A stretch of 64,000 bases of DNA, taken from the NCBI RefSeq assembly GCF_900176035.1, contig NZ_FWWT01000008.1, positions 120,951 through 184,950 on the forward strand, given 5' to 3'. The notes below the pieces were generated by a model that made no database searches, was not told the origin of the DNA, and saw nothing but the letters and a program-made list of their open reading frames with translations. This document shows, one piece after another, positions 1 through 8,445 of the stretch (position 1 is its first letter; each line of letters opens with the position of its first letter). The position numbers and the translations under genes were made by a program. The DNA comes from Desulfonispora thiosulfatigenes DSM 11270. Its GTDB lineage: Bacteria; Bacillota; Peptococcia; Peptococcales; Desulfonisporaceae.

Positions 1-3000
1 TTGATTTACCCATACCTTTTCTAATACCATGATTTACACATGGAGCATAAGCAATAATTAAAGATGGACCTGGATAGCTTTCAGCTTCTTTAATAGCTTT
101 TAAAGTTTGATTCATATTTGCACCCATTGCTATTTGTGCAACATAAACATAACCATAAGTTGCTGCAATCATACCTAAGTCTTTCTTCTTAATCTTTTTA
201 CCAGAAGCTGCAAATTTAGCAACTGCTCCAGTTGGAGTAGATTTTGCTGCCTGACCACCAGTATTAGAGTAAACTTCTGTATCAAATACGAAAATATTAA
301 TGTCTTCACCAGAAGCTAATACGTGGTCTACACCACCAAATCCGATGTCATAAGACCAGCCGTCTCCACCAAAGATCCATTGAGATTGCTTGATTAGATA
401 GTTTTTACCTTTTAAAATTTCTTTAACTAGTTCATGATCTTCTTGCTCTAATAAAGGTAATAATTTAGCTGTCGCTTCTTTAGAAGCTTCGCCATTATCT
501 TTATTTGCAATCCATTCCTTCATTGCTTCTGTTAATTCAGCTGATATGTTAGCTTCAATTGCTTGTTCCATTACCATCGCAATTCTTTCTCTGTTCTTTC
601 TAGAACCCATTAACATACCATAACCAAATTCTGCATTATCTTCAAATAATGAGTTAGCCCAAGCAGGTCCTTTACCTTCTTTATTTGTGCAATATGGCAT
701 ACTTGGAGCTGATCCACCCCAAATTGATGAACAACCTGTAGCATTTGCAATCATCATTCTATCACCAAATAATTGAGTGATTAATTTTGCATAAGGTGTC
801 TCTCCACAACCCGCACAAGCACCAGAGAATTCAAATAAAGGTTGTGCAAATTGGCTACCTTTTACAGAGTCTTTACTCATTAAGTTATCTTTGTAATCAA
901 CAGAATTTTCAAGGTAATTCCAGTTATCAGCTTCAGTTTCAGCTACAACATCAAGATTTTTCATCACTAATGCTTTTTCTTTAGCTGGGCAAACATCAGC
1001 ACAACTTCCACAGCCAGCACAGTCATAAGGACTTACTTGGATACGGAATTCTAAACCTTCAAATTGTTTACCAATAGCTTTTTTAGTTTGTAAATTTTCA
1101 GGCGCATTTTTTACGTCTTCTTCATTTAATAAGAATGGTCTAATAGCTGCATGTGGACATACTAGAGCACATTGATTACATTGGATACAATTGTCCACTA
1201 CCCATTCAGGTACCTTAATAGCTATTCCACGTTTTTCATATTTAGCTGTAGCTTGTGGGAATGTACCATCTTCCATACCTATAAATGTACTTACTGGTAA
1301 TTTATCCCCCTGTTGTTGATTCATTGGCTCAATAACATTTTTAACAAACTCAGGAACATCAGTAGTTGCTGCTACTTCATCTAAAACATTTATTTGAGTC
1401 CAAGTAATCGGAACATCTATTTTAACTAAAGCTTCTGCCGCACGGTCAACAGCTGCATTGTTCATGTTAACAATTGCGTCACCTTTTTTACCATAAGTCT
1501 TTTTAATTGCCGTTTTAATATAGCCTACTGCCTCATCATAAGGAATAACATTAGCTAATTTAAAGAATGCAGATTGAGTAACCATATTTGTTCTATGACC
1601 AAGTCCTACTTCTGCTGCAATATCAATTGCATTAATAATGTAGAAGTTTGCTTTCTTTTCAGCTAAGTGCTTTTTAAGACTAGCTGGTAAATGCTCTTCT
1701 ACTTCAGAAGGATCCCAGTTGCAGTTTAATAAGAAAGTACCACCCTCTTTTAAACCTTCGATAACATCATATTGATAAATATAAGCCTGTTTGTGACAAG
1801 CAATATAGTCAGCTTGGTCAATTAAATAAGTTGATCTAATTGGTGTCTTACCAAAACGCAAGTGAGAAATAGTAATACCACCAGATTTTTTAGAGTCATA
1901 TGCAAAATATCCTTGTGCATAAAGATCAGTGTTATCACCGATAATTTTAATAGCGTCTTTGTTAGCTCCTACTGTACCATCAGAACCAAAGCCCCAGAAC
2001 TTACAGCTTGTAATATCTTTAGGTGCAACATTAATTTGCTCTGTAGGATTTAAACTTGTAAATGTAACGTCATCATTGATTCCGATTGTAAATCCGTTTT
2101 TAGGCTCATCAGCATTTAAGTTTTCAAATACTGCTTTAAGGTAAGTTGGAGTTACATCTTTAGATCCAAGTCCATATCTTCCGCCTACGATTAATGGAGA
2201 ATTCTCTCTACCATAAAATAAAGCACGAATTTCTTCAAATAAAGGTTCGCCTAATGCGCCTGGCTCTTTAGTTCTATCTAAAACAGCAATTTTCTTAACT
2301 GTTTCTGGTAATACATCAAAGAAATATTTTGGAGAAAATGGACGATATAAATGGATTTTAATAATACCTACTTTTTCTCCTCTTGCTACTAAATAGTCTA
2401 CAGTTTCTTCTAAAGATTCAGTTACTGAACCCATTGCAATAACAACACGTTTAGCATCAGGAGCACCATAATAATTAAATGGTTTATACTCTCTACCTGT
2501 AATGTCGCTAATTTCTTTCATGTAGTCTGCTACGATATCTGGAACAGCATCATAGAATTTATTTTGTACTTCACGACCTTGGAAGAACACGTCAGGGTTT
2601 TGAGCCGTACCTCTTAATACTGGTGCCTCTGGATTTAAAGCGCGATCTCTAAATTCTTGAACTGCTTCTTTATCTAATAATCTGTCAAAATGTTCGTAAT
2701 CCATTACTTCTACTTTTTGAATTTCATGAGAAGTTCTAAAACCATCAAAGAAATGTAAAAATGGCATTCTAGCTTTAATTGCTGCTAAGTGAGCAACTCC
2801 ACCTAAATCCATTACTTCTTGTACACTACCAGTTGCAAGCATAGCAAATCCAGTTTGACGACAAGCCATAACGTCTGAATGATCTCCAAAGATATTAAGA
2901 GCATGTGTTGCTAATGAACGAGCACTTACGTGGAATACAGCTGGTAAAAGTTCACCTGCAAGTTTATACATATTAGGAATCATTAATAATAAACCTTGAG

Positions 3001-3259
3001 ATGCTGTATAAGTAGTTGTTAAAGCACCAGCTTGTAAAGAACCGTGTACAGTACCAGCAGCCCCTGCTTCAGATTGTAATTCAGTTACTGTTACTGTTTG
3101 TCCAAAAATATTTTTCTTTCCTTGTGAACTCCACTCTTCAACGGACTCTGCCATTGGTGAAGATGGTGTAATAGGGTATATTGAAGCAATTTCTGTAAAC
3201 GCATATGAACAATGTGCGGCTGCAGTATTGCCATCCATAGTTTTCATTACTTTTGCCAT
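1..3259 (-). CDS. nifJ: Pyruvate:ferredoxin (flavodoxin) oxidoreductase, C-terminus cut by window edge
   Basis: Oxidises pyruvate with CoA to acetyl-CoA and CO2 and passes the electrons to ferredoxin; the central step of clostridial fermentation, in the cytoplasm. About 1086 codons are visible of a family length near 1170-1180. The N-terminus carries the YPITPSSPM segment of the pyrimidine-binding domain. Two 4Fe-4S motifs follow at about residues 690 (CIQCNQCALVCP) and 755 (CAGCGSCADVCP), then CAGCGETPYAK near 815 at the start of the TPP domain. The reading frame is still open at the edge in the conserved INHGIRKGMGKS stretch. ATG start at 3259 follows AAGGAG at 3271-3276. A promoter with a Rex-like palindrome lies upstream, so redox control is possible. 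Identity is very secure. Confidence 0.97.
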   Translation of the reverse strand, partial: MAKVMKTMDGNTAAAHCSYAFTEIASIYPITPSSPMAESVEEWSSQGKKNIFGQTVTVTELQSEAGAAGTVHGSLQAGALTTTYTASQGLLLMIPNMYKLAGELLPAVFHVSARSLATHALNIFGDHSDVMACRQTGFAMLATGSVQEVMDLGGVAHLAAIKARMPFLHFFDGFRTSHEIQKVEVMDYEHFDRLLDKEAVQEFRDRALNPEAPVLRGTAQNPDVFFQGREVQNKFYDAVPDIVADYMKEISDITGREYKPFNYYGAPDAKRVVIAMGSVTESLEETVDYLVARGEKVGIIKIHLYRPFSPKYFFDVLPETVKKIAVLDRTKEPGALGEPLFEEIRALFYGRENSPLIVGGRYGLGSKDVTPTYLKAVFENLNADEPKNGFTIGINDDVTFTSLNPTEQINVAPKDITSCKFWGFGSDGTVGANKDAIKIIGDNTDLYAQGYFAYDSKKSGGITISHLRFGKTPIRSTYLIDQADYIACHKQAYIYQYDVIEGLKEGGTFLLNCNWDPSEVEEHLPASLKKHLAEKKANFYIINAIDIAAEVGLGHRTNMVTQSAFFKLANVIPYDEAVGYIKTAIKKTYGKKGDAIVNMNNAAVDRAAEALVKIDVPITWTQINVLDEVAATTDVPEFVKNVIEPMNQQQGDKLPVSTFIGMEDGTFPQATAKYEKRGIAIKVPEWVVDNCIQCNQCALVCPHAAIRPFLLNEEDVKNAPENLQTKKAIGKQFEGLEFRIQVSPYDCAGCGSCADVCPAKEKALVMKNLDVVAETEADNWNYLENSVDYKDNLMSKDSVKGSQFAQPLFEFSGACAGCGETPYAKLITQLFGDRMMIANATGCSSIWGGSAPSMPYCTNKEGKGPAWANSLFEDNAEFGYGMLMGSRKNRERIAMVMEQAIEANISAELTEAMKEWIANKDNGEASKEATAKLLPLLEQEDHELVKEILKGKNYLIKQSQWIFGGDGWSYDIGFGGVDHVLASGEDINIFVFDTEVYSNTGGQAAKSTPTGAVAKFAASGKKIKKKDLGMIAATYGYVYVAQIAMGANMNQTLKAIKEAESYPGPSLIIAYAPCVNHGIRKGMGKS

Positions 3260-3306
3260 TAAAAAATTCACTCCTTAGTAAAATTAAAATAAATTTAACT
3301 TATCTC

Positions 3307-3336
3307 ATTATACACACAAGTAATAAGTCTTGTGAA
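3307..3336 (-). promoter_or_regulatory. Candidate sigma-A promoter of nifJ
   Basis: Read on the minus strand: -35 TTCACA (3331-3336), 18-base spacer, -10 TATAAT (3307-3312), about 50 bases before the nifJ start. The -10 is a perfect consensus and the -35 matches five of six. Confidence 0.6.
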
Positions 3337-3347
3337 GTTCATTACAA
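3330..3347. promoter_or_regulatory. Candidate Rex-like operator at nifJ promoter
   Basis: TTGTGAA-N4-ATTACAA matches 12 of 14 informative positions of the general Rex site TTGTGAA-N4-TTCACAA and overlaps the nifJ -35 box. A second perfect inverted repeat, ATTACAA-N4-TTGTAAT at 3341-3358, shares its right half. The nesting makes the true operator uncertain. Rex senses NADH/NAD+ and often controls fermentation genes; the assignment here is inference. The rest of the 3260-3591 gap is AT-rich, with only a lone TATAAT at 3559-3564 before the next gene. Confidence 0.35.
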
Positions 3348-3591
3348 TATTTTGTAATTTTCTAAATAATATCTATATTAAATCAACTCCTTTAATCCCC
3401 CCTTATTATTTTACTTTTTTACTATAATCATGATTATATTTACTTAAAATTACATAAATAATTATATAATTCTAAATTATGTGGTGTGTTAATATATAAT
3501 TTAAAATTTTCAGTTTATTTTTGCTTTTTATATATTAAATAAAACTAATTTATCCTAGTATAATGAGCATTTTATGGTTAAAATATTAGTT

Positions 3592-4272
3592 ATGAACAGA
3601 ATATGGGAAATAGACTTTTTACGTGGAATAGCTCTTGTTTTAATGATTTATTATCACCTATGTTTTGACTTAGTAGAATTTTATGATTATTCACTTAATT
3701 ACGAAGGAGGTCTTATCTATTTGCTCGGCAAATTATCTTCTACTCTTTTTATTATTTTAGCAGGTATTAGTAGTAGTTTAAGTAAAAACAATTATAAAAG
3801 AAGTATCAAAATACTCGGGTTTGCCTTAATAATAACAATTGCAACTTATATCTTTGATCCCGAGACATATATTAGATTTGGTATTTTGCATTTATTAGGA
3901 TTAAGTATTTTTCTTTCTACCTTTTTTATTAAACTATCTAAATATACACTACTGATTTTAGGTCTTTTAATTACTTTAATAGGATATTACTTTAAAAATA
4001 TAACCATGTCTAGTAATTTATTGTTCCCTCTAGGGCTAATTAATGATAACTACATATCCTTAGATTACTTTCCCCTCTTTCCCTACTTTGGAGTATTTCT
4101 GTTAGGAATGTTTTTAGGAAAGATTTTGTACCAGCAAAAAAGGTCAATAATTAATCTTAATTTAAATATTGAAGCTATCTCTTACTTAGGAAGACATTCC
4201 TTACTAATTTATTTAGTGCACCAGCCTCTTTTATTAGCTTTTTTATATCTATTCTATAGTATTTTTGAGTAA
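3592..4272 (+). CDS. DUF1624/HGSNAT-like multi-pass membrane protein (putative acyltransferase)
   Basis: About 226 residues with roughly seven hydrophobic helices. The N-terminal RIWEIDFLRGIALVLMIYYH segment, with an Asp-Phe-Leu-Arg-Gly motif before the first helix and a His at its end, is typical of the DUF1624/heparan-alpha-glucosaminide acetyltransferase-like family, whose better-known members move acyl groups across membranes. The substrate cannot be inferred. The ATG at 3592 is preferred because a TATAAT at 3559-3564 would start transcription near 3571; an in-frame ATG at 3574 is the alternative, and neither has a clear Shine-Dalgarno. It stands alone, convergent with the next gene across a shared terminator. 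Confidence 0.65.
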   Translation: MNRIWEIDFLRGIALVLMIYYHLCFDLVEFYDYSLNYEGGLIYLLGKLSSTLFIILAGISSSLSKNNYKRSIKILGFALIITIATYIFDPETYIRFGILHLLGLSIFLSTFFIKLSKYTLLILGLLITLIGYYFKNITMSSNLLFPLGLINDNYISLDYFPLFPYFGVFLLGMFLGKILYQQKRSIINLNLNIEAISYLGRHSLLIYLVHQPLLLAFLYLFYSIFE

Positions 4273-4294
4273 AAACATACTAAAATTTATGTCT

Positions 4295-4336
4295 AAAGAA
4301 CAGATTAAGCTTATGCTACTTCTTAGTCTGTTCTTT
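4295..4336. terminator. Bidirectional intrinsic terminator
   Basis: A 15-base stem (AAAGAACAGATTAAG at 4295-4309 with CTTAGTCTGTTCTTT at 4322-4336, one G-U wobble) lies between two convergent genes and is flanked by A/T runs on both sides. Confidence 0.75.
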
Positions 4337-4378
4337 ATTTACTTAATTAAGGAAACTAATCAACATGTTAAGTTAATT

Positions 4379-4687
4379 TTATTCTTCGTGGATTTCTTCT
4401 GCCTGAACTTTATTTAAAATTAGTTTATAACCATCAGCACCATAATTTAGACACTTTTTAACGCGACTAATAGTAGCGGTGCTTGCACCTGTTTCCGTAG
4501 CAATATCTGTATAAGTTCTATCTTTATCTAACATTTTGGCTACTTCTAACCTTTGAGCAATTGACTTTAATTCGCTAATTGTCAAAATATCCTCAAAAAA
4601 CCGGTGACATTCTTCTGTATTTTCTAATAATAATATTGCTTCTATAAATTTATCAATAAACGGTTCTTTTAAACGATTATTATACAT
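4379..4687 (-). CDS. YerC/YecD-type TrpR-related DNA-binding protein
   Basis: 102 residues matching the YerC/YecD branch of the Trp-repressor superfamily: an N-terminal helical part (residues 1-45), then a helix-turn-helix read as TYTDIATETGASTATISRVK near residues 58-77, the recognition helix being ASTATISRVKKCLNYG. Length equals the usual family size of about 100. The ATG at 4687 is preceded by AGGAGC at 4695-4700. Members are thought to be transcription regulators, but no effector is known. It is transcribed alone, divergent from the metNIQ operon; whether it acts on that operon cannot be told. Confidence 0.85.
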   Translation of the reverse strand: MYNNRLKEPFIDKFIEAILLLENTEECHRFFEDILTISELKSIAQRLEVAKMLDKDRTYTDIATETGASTATISRVKKCLNYGADGYKLILNKVQAEEIHEE

Positions 4688-4802
4688 TAGATTCGCTCCT
4701 TTATTATTTCTAACTCACACTTTAACATACTAATATTTTACCAATATAATATACATAATTAAAGCTTTAAATCTTATTAGTTGTATTTCCTACTTAAACT
4801 TA

Positions 4803-4831
4803 TTGACAGATAAATATAGTGATGCTATTAT
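4803..4831 (+). promoter_or_regulatory. Sigma-A promoter of the metNIQ operon
   Basis: -35 TTGACA (4803-4808), spacer of 17, -10 TATTAT (4826-4831). Transcription would begin near 4838, about 18 bases before the SAM aptamer, as expected for a riboswitch leader. Confidence 0.8.
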
Positions 4832-4855
4832 TTTTCTTAAAGCAAATAACATATA

Positions 4856-4954
4856 ACCATCAAGAGAGGTGGAGGGACTGGCCCTGTGAAACCCGGCAAC
4901 AACTGATTTAATCAGAAATGTGCCAATTCCAGCAGAAAAACTCTGAGAGATGGT
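4856..4954 (+). ncRNA. SAM-I (S-box) riboswitch aptamer
   Basis: The leader contains the S-box signature: AGAGAGGTGGAGGGACTGGC near the 5' side, then CCTGTGAAACCCGGCAAC, and a closing P1 stem made by ACCATC (4856-4861) and GATGGT (4949-4954). It senses S-adenosylmethionine and turns off methionine uptake when SAM is plentiful. The 3' P1 strand and following bases (GAGAG...GTAAT, 4945-4960) can pair with the 5' arm of the downstream terminator (ATTACCTCTC, 4969-4978), giving the anti-terminator. The family and the target operon agree. Confidence 0.95.
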
Positions 4955-4971
4955 AGTAATATTAGTTTATT

Positions 4972-5000
4972 ACCTCTCGTATACAGCGAGGGGTTTTTTG
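4972..5000 (+). terminator. SAM-riboswitch-controlled intrinsic terminator
   Basis: CCTCTCG (4973-4979) pairs with CGAGGGG (4987-4993), followed by a T run. With SAM bound, the anti-terminator cannot form and transcription should stop here before metN. Confidence 0.9.
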
Positions 5001-5025
5001 TTATCTATGATTCGAGGTGTAATAT

Positions 5026-6033
5026 TTGATTAAAATAAATGAACTAACTAAAATTTACGGCACAGGAAAAGGCTCTGTTAAGGCTATTGATAATATTAGT
5101 TTGGATATTAAAAAAGGTGATATTTATGGTATTATTGGCTTAAGTGGAGCTGGTAAAAGTAGTTTAATTAGATGTATTAACCTTTTAGAAAAACCAACTA
5201 AGGGTAGTATTAAAATTAATGATGTAGATATAGTTAAGCTTAAAAATCCTGTAGTAAGAAAAATCAGACAAAAAATAGGAATGATTTTTCAGCATTTTAA
5301 TCTTTTAAGTTCTCGTACTGTGCTAGAAAATATTATGTTGCCTTTAGAAGTAGCTGATATCCCAAAAGACAAAAGGCTAGAACGCGCTACTGAGCTACTT
5401 AAGCTGGTTAATCTTGAAGATAAAGCAAATATGTATCCTTCTCAGCTTAGTGGTGGGCAAAAACAAAGAGTGGGTATAGCTCGTGCAATTGCAAATGAAC
5501 CTGATATATTACTATGTGATGAAGCTACTTCAGCCCTTGACCCGCAAACTACTCACTCAATTTTACAATTATTAAAATCAATTAATGAAAAATTCAAAAT
5601 AACGATAGTTCTAATTACTCATGAAATGGAAGTTATCAAAACCGTATGTAATGAAGTTGCTGTTATTGAAGGTGGCCATATTGTGGAAAAAGGTAGGGTT
5701 TTAGATATTTTCACTAATCCTAAGCATCCTACTACTCAAACCTTTTTAGGACATAATGATAAGAAATTGCCTGCTAGCGTATTAAAGGATTTACTAGGTT
5801 TTATCCTTAGTATAACCTTTTTAGGACCTAGCGCAAAAGAACCTTTAGTAGCTATTTTACAACAAGAATTAAACTTATCTCCTAATATTTTATGGGGTAA
5901 AATAGAAACAATCCAAGATACAACGGTTGGTCATCTAATTCTACATATAAAAGGAACAGATGACGAAAGACAAAAAGCTTCAAAACTTCTTGAAAGTAAA
6001 GGAGTTAGTGTGGAGGTTTTAAAACATGCTTGA
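5026..6033 (+). CDS. metN: Methionine ABC transporter ATP-binding protein
   Basis: ATPase of the MetNIQ importer; hydrolyses ATP on the cytoplasmic face to drive methionine uptake. The 335 residues show Walker A (GLSGAGKSS, near 38-46), the ABC signature (LSGGQKQR, near 142), Walker B (ILLCDEATSALDP, near 165) and the switch His in ITHEME. The C-terminal part (about 255-335) is the NIL-type regulatory domain, which in E. coli MetN binds methionine and inhibits transport. The start is TTG at 5026, placed by GAGGTG six bases upstream; no in-frame ATG fits. It is first gene after the SAM riboswitch and overlaps metI by 8 bases. Confidence 0.96.
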   Translation: MIKINELTKIYGTGKGSVKAIDNISLDIKKGDIYGIIGLSGAGKSSLIRCINLLEKPTKGSIKINDVDIVKLKNPVVRKIRQKIGMIFQHFNLLSSRTVLENIMLPLEVADIPKDKRLERATELLKLVNLEDKANMYPSQLSGGQKQRVGIARAIANEPDILLCDEATSALDPQTTHSILQLLKSINEKFKITIVLITHEMEVIKTVCNEVAVIEGGHIVEKGRVLDIFTNPKHPTTQTFLGHNDKKLPASVLKDLLGFILSITFLGPSAKEPLVAILQQELNLSPNILWGKIETIQDTTVGHLILHIKGTDDERQKASKLLESKGVSVEVLKHA

Positions 6034-6694
6034 ATTTTTTAGTTTTATCCCGAATATAAATTTAATCATTGATGGAGTTTGGCAAACTCTTTATATGCTC
6101 TTTGCATCAGTAATAATTTCACATATTATTGGAGTGCCTTTAGGTATTTTATTAGTTGTAACTGATGAAAAACATATATTACCGTTCCCAGCATTTAATA
6201 AAATCTTAGGAATTATCATTAATATTGGTAGATCAATTCCCTTTATAATTCTATTAGTTGCTATTATTCCATTTACAAGATGGTTAGTAGGTTCAAGTAT
6301 TGATACTACTGCCTCAATAGTTCCCTTAACTGTAGGTGCTATTCCCTTAGTAGCAAGAATGGTCGAAAGTTCTCTTAAAGAGATTTCATGGGGTTTAATC
6401 GAAGCAGCTTTAAGTATGGGTGCTTCTCCTATGCAAATTATTTTTAAAGTTTTATTACCTGAGTCTTTACCATCTTTAATTTTAGGAGCAACAATAACTG
6501 CAGTAACCTTGGTAAGTTTCTCGGCTATGGCTGGAGCTATTGGTGGTGGAGGATTAGGAGATATTGCTGTTCGTTACGGTTATCATCGGCATCAAACTGA
6601 TGTAATGTGGTTTTCTATTGTAATTCTGACTGTACTTGTACAAATAATGCAGGTTTTCGGGGAATTCCTTTCCCAAAAAATAAGAAAAAGCTAA
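6026..6694 (+). CDS. metI: Methionine ABC transporter permease
   Basis: Membrane subunit of the methionine importer, 222 residues with five or six helices. The coupling (EAA) loop reads EAALSMGASPMQIIFKVLLP near residue 135, the segment that docks onto MetN, and the late AMAGAIGGGGLGDIAVRYGY stretch is typical of MetI. The ATG at 6026 has GGAGG upstream inside metN. The gene overlaps metN and ends 12 bases before metQ, so all three are one transcript under SAM control. Confidence 0.95.
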   Translation: MLEFFSFIPNINLIIDGVWQTLYMLFASVIISHIIGVPLGILLVVTDEKHILPFPAFNKILGIIINIGRSIPFIILLVAIIPFTRWLVGSSIDTTASIVPLTVGAIPLVARMVESSLKEISWGLIEAALSMGASPMQIIFKVLLPESLPSLILGATITAVTLVSFSAMAGAIGGGGLGDIAVRYGYHRHQTDVMWFSIVILTVLVQIMQVFGEFLSQKIRKS

Positions 6695-6706
6695 GGAGGA
6701 TTATTA

Positions 6707-7537
6707 ATGAATTTCAAGAAAATTATTTCCATCACTATCATCTTGCTTTTAGCAGTAAGTTTGGTAGGTTGCGGGGGCCAAGATGCACCTAAGGAAAATG
6801 CAGACGGAGCAAAAGTTATTAAAGTTGGTGCTAGCCCTACCCCTCATGCAGACATATTAGAAAAAGCAGGGGAATTATTAAAAGAAAAAGGCTATGAGTT
6901 AAAAGTTACTGAATTTACTGATTATGTAATGCCTAATACAGCTTTGGATGAAGGTAGCATTGACGCTAACTACTTCCAACACCTTCCATACCTTGAGGAT
7001 TTTAATAAATCTCATAATTTAGATTTAGTGTCTGCTGTGAAAGTTCACTTTGAACCTTTAGGAATTTATAGTGCAAATCTTAAATCTTTAGAAGAACTTA
7101 AAGATGGGGATAAAATCGCTGTTCCTAATGATCCTAGTAACGAAGCAAGAGCTTTATTATTATTAGAAAGTGCTGGTCTTATCAAAGTTGATAGTGAAAA
7201 AGGTTTAAATGCTACACCTCAAGATATTGAAAATCCAAGAAATTTTCAAATTGTAGAGTTAGAAGCTGCTAGCTTAAGTACTTCTTTAGAAGATGTATCA
7301 CTTGCTGTTATTAATGGAAATTATGCAATTGATGCTGACTTAAACCCTGCTAAAGATGCTTTAGCAAGTGAAGAAAAAACTTCTTTAGCTGCTGACACGT
7401 TTGCCAATATCATTGCAGTAAAAAATGAAACTAAAGACAGTGATTCTATCAAAGCTTTAGTTGAAGTATTAACTTCACCTGAAATGAAGAAGTTTATTGA
7501 AGAAAAATATGAAGGTGCAGTTATACCTGTATTTTAA
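6707..7537 (+). CDS. metQ: Methionine-binding lipoprotein (NlpA family)
   Basis: Substrate-binding lipoprotein that captures methionine outside the cell and hands it to MetI. The 276 residues begin with a short Lys-rich n-region, a hydrophobic stretch and the lipobox LVGC, so cleavage and lipidation are expected at Cys22. The mature part carries the NlpA signatures VGASPTPHADILE and YFQHLPYLEDFN. Strong AAGGAGG site before the ATG. Last gene of metNIQ, followed by an intrinsic terminator. NlpA-family proteins differ in D/L-Met and peptide preference, but the riboswitch supports methionine. Confidence 0.95.
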   Translation: MNFKKIISITIILLLAVSLVGCGGQDAPKENADGAKVIKVGASPTPHADILEKAGELLKEKGYELKVTEFTDYVMPNTALDEGSIDANYFQHLPYLEDFNKSHNLDLVSAVKVHFEPLGIYSANLKSLEELKDGDKIAVPNDPSNEARALLLLESAGLIKVDSEKGLNATPQDIENPRNFQIVELEAASLSTSLEDVSLAVINGNYAIDADLNPAKDALASEEKTSLAADTFANIIAVKNETKDSDSIKALVEVLTSPEMKKFIEEKYEGAVIPVF

Positions 7538-7561
7538 GAAATAATTATAAGTTATAATCCT

Positions 7562-7594
7562 AAAAGCGCAGGTATTAAATTACCTCGCTTTTTT
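7562..7594 (+). terminator. Terminator of metNIQ
   Basis: AGCG-C-AGGTA pairs with TACCT-CGCT around a short AT loop and is followed by TTTTTT, 25 bases after the metQ stop. Confidence 0.85.
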
Positions 7595-7633
7595 ATGTAA
7601 ATTTTTTATTAACTTACTCAAAGGAGAATTAAT

Positions 7634-8296
7634 ATGCAAATCCAAATTTCGCCTGAATTAAAAGAAATCTGGCCAGAAATCAGACTGGGTTGTCTTAAAG
7701 CAAAAGTAAATTTAACTGAAAATAACAGCTTATTAGCAAATGAAATGGACTCCTTATGTAAAGAATTTGAAAATAAGTATGTGATTGAGGACATTAATAA
7801 ATTACCTCATCTTAAAGAAACTAGAAGTGCCTATAAAAAATTAGGTAAAGATCCTTCGCGATATCGGGTATCTTCTGATGCCTTAATTCGTAGAATCTTA
7901 AAAGGCAAAGGGTTATTTAAAATTAATAACATTGTCGATATAATTAATTTAGTATCAGTACAAACCTTCTATTCCCTTGGTGCTTATGATTTAGAAAAGA
8001 TAAAGGGCAATATAATTTTAACTGTTGGAAAAGCAGGCGAAAGTTATAAAGGTATCGGTAGATCAGATATTATTAATTTAGAAAACTTACCTGTATTTTC
8101 TGATGAAGAAGGTCATTTTGGGAGCCCTACGAGTGATTCTGAAAAAGCCATGATAACCTTAGATACCAAAGAAGTATTAATTTTTATCAATTCTTTTAGT
8201 GGAGAAGAAGATTTAAATGAGGCTTTAGATATCCTTGAAGAAAAGCTCGTTAAGTACGCTAGCGCTAGTAATATTCAAAAAAGTATTATCAAATAA
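7634..8296 (+). CDS. B3/4 domain protein (PheRS beta-subunit editing-domain homologue)
   Basis: 220 residues resembling free-standing B3/B4 domains, related to the editing module of the phenylalanyl-tRNA synthetase beta subunit. Recognisable stretches are TRSAYKKLGKDPSRYRVSSDALIRR (about residues 61-85) and the later GRSDIINLENLPVFSDEEG-like segment (about 138-156). Related stand-alone proteins are suspected of trans-editing or RNA binding, but the activity of this group is unproven. AAGGAG precedes the ATG. It lies just after the metNIQ terminator and so probably has its own promoter, which I could not pick out. Confidence 0.8.
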   Translation: MQIQISPELKEIWPEIRLGCLKAKVNLTENNSLLANEMDSLCKEFENKYVIEDINKLPHLKETRSAYKKLGKDPSRYRVSSDALIRRILKGKGLFKINNIVDIINLVSVQTFYSLGAYDLEKIKGNIILTVGKAGESYKGIGRSDIINLENLPVFSDEEGHFGSPTSDSEKAMITLDTKEVLIFINSFSGEEDLNEALDILEEKLVKYASASNIQKSIIK

Positions 8297-8300
8297 AAAC

Positions 8301-8391
8301 AACCCTAAAATACGATGCTCTCTGGTAATAGACAATTAAACTTAGAACTATTTATTATCAGAGACCATCTAAAATATGGGTTATCTTTTTA
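8301..8391. terminator. Bidirectional terminator between convergent genes
   Basis: A long hairpin: TCTCTGGTAATA (8319-8330) pairs with TATTATCAGAGA (8353-8364), extended by GATG/CATC and AACCC/GGGTT at the base, with T runs after the stem in both directions. Confidence 0.7.
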
Positions 8392-8445
8392 AGTATGTAA
8401 TTACTTTGACTTTTTTACTAATTTGGTCTTTACTTATTTATTTGC

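Noticed and set aside
787..2144. Plus-strand open frames at 787-984, 1862-2053 and 1929-2144
   Set aside because: They lie antisense to nifJ, have no ribosome sites, and no plausible protein; they are shadows of the large gene.
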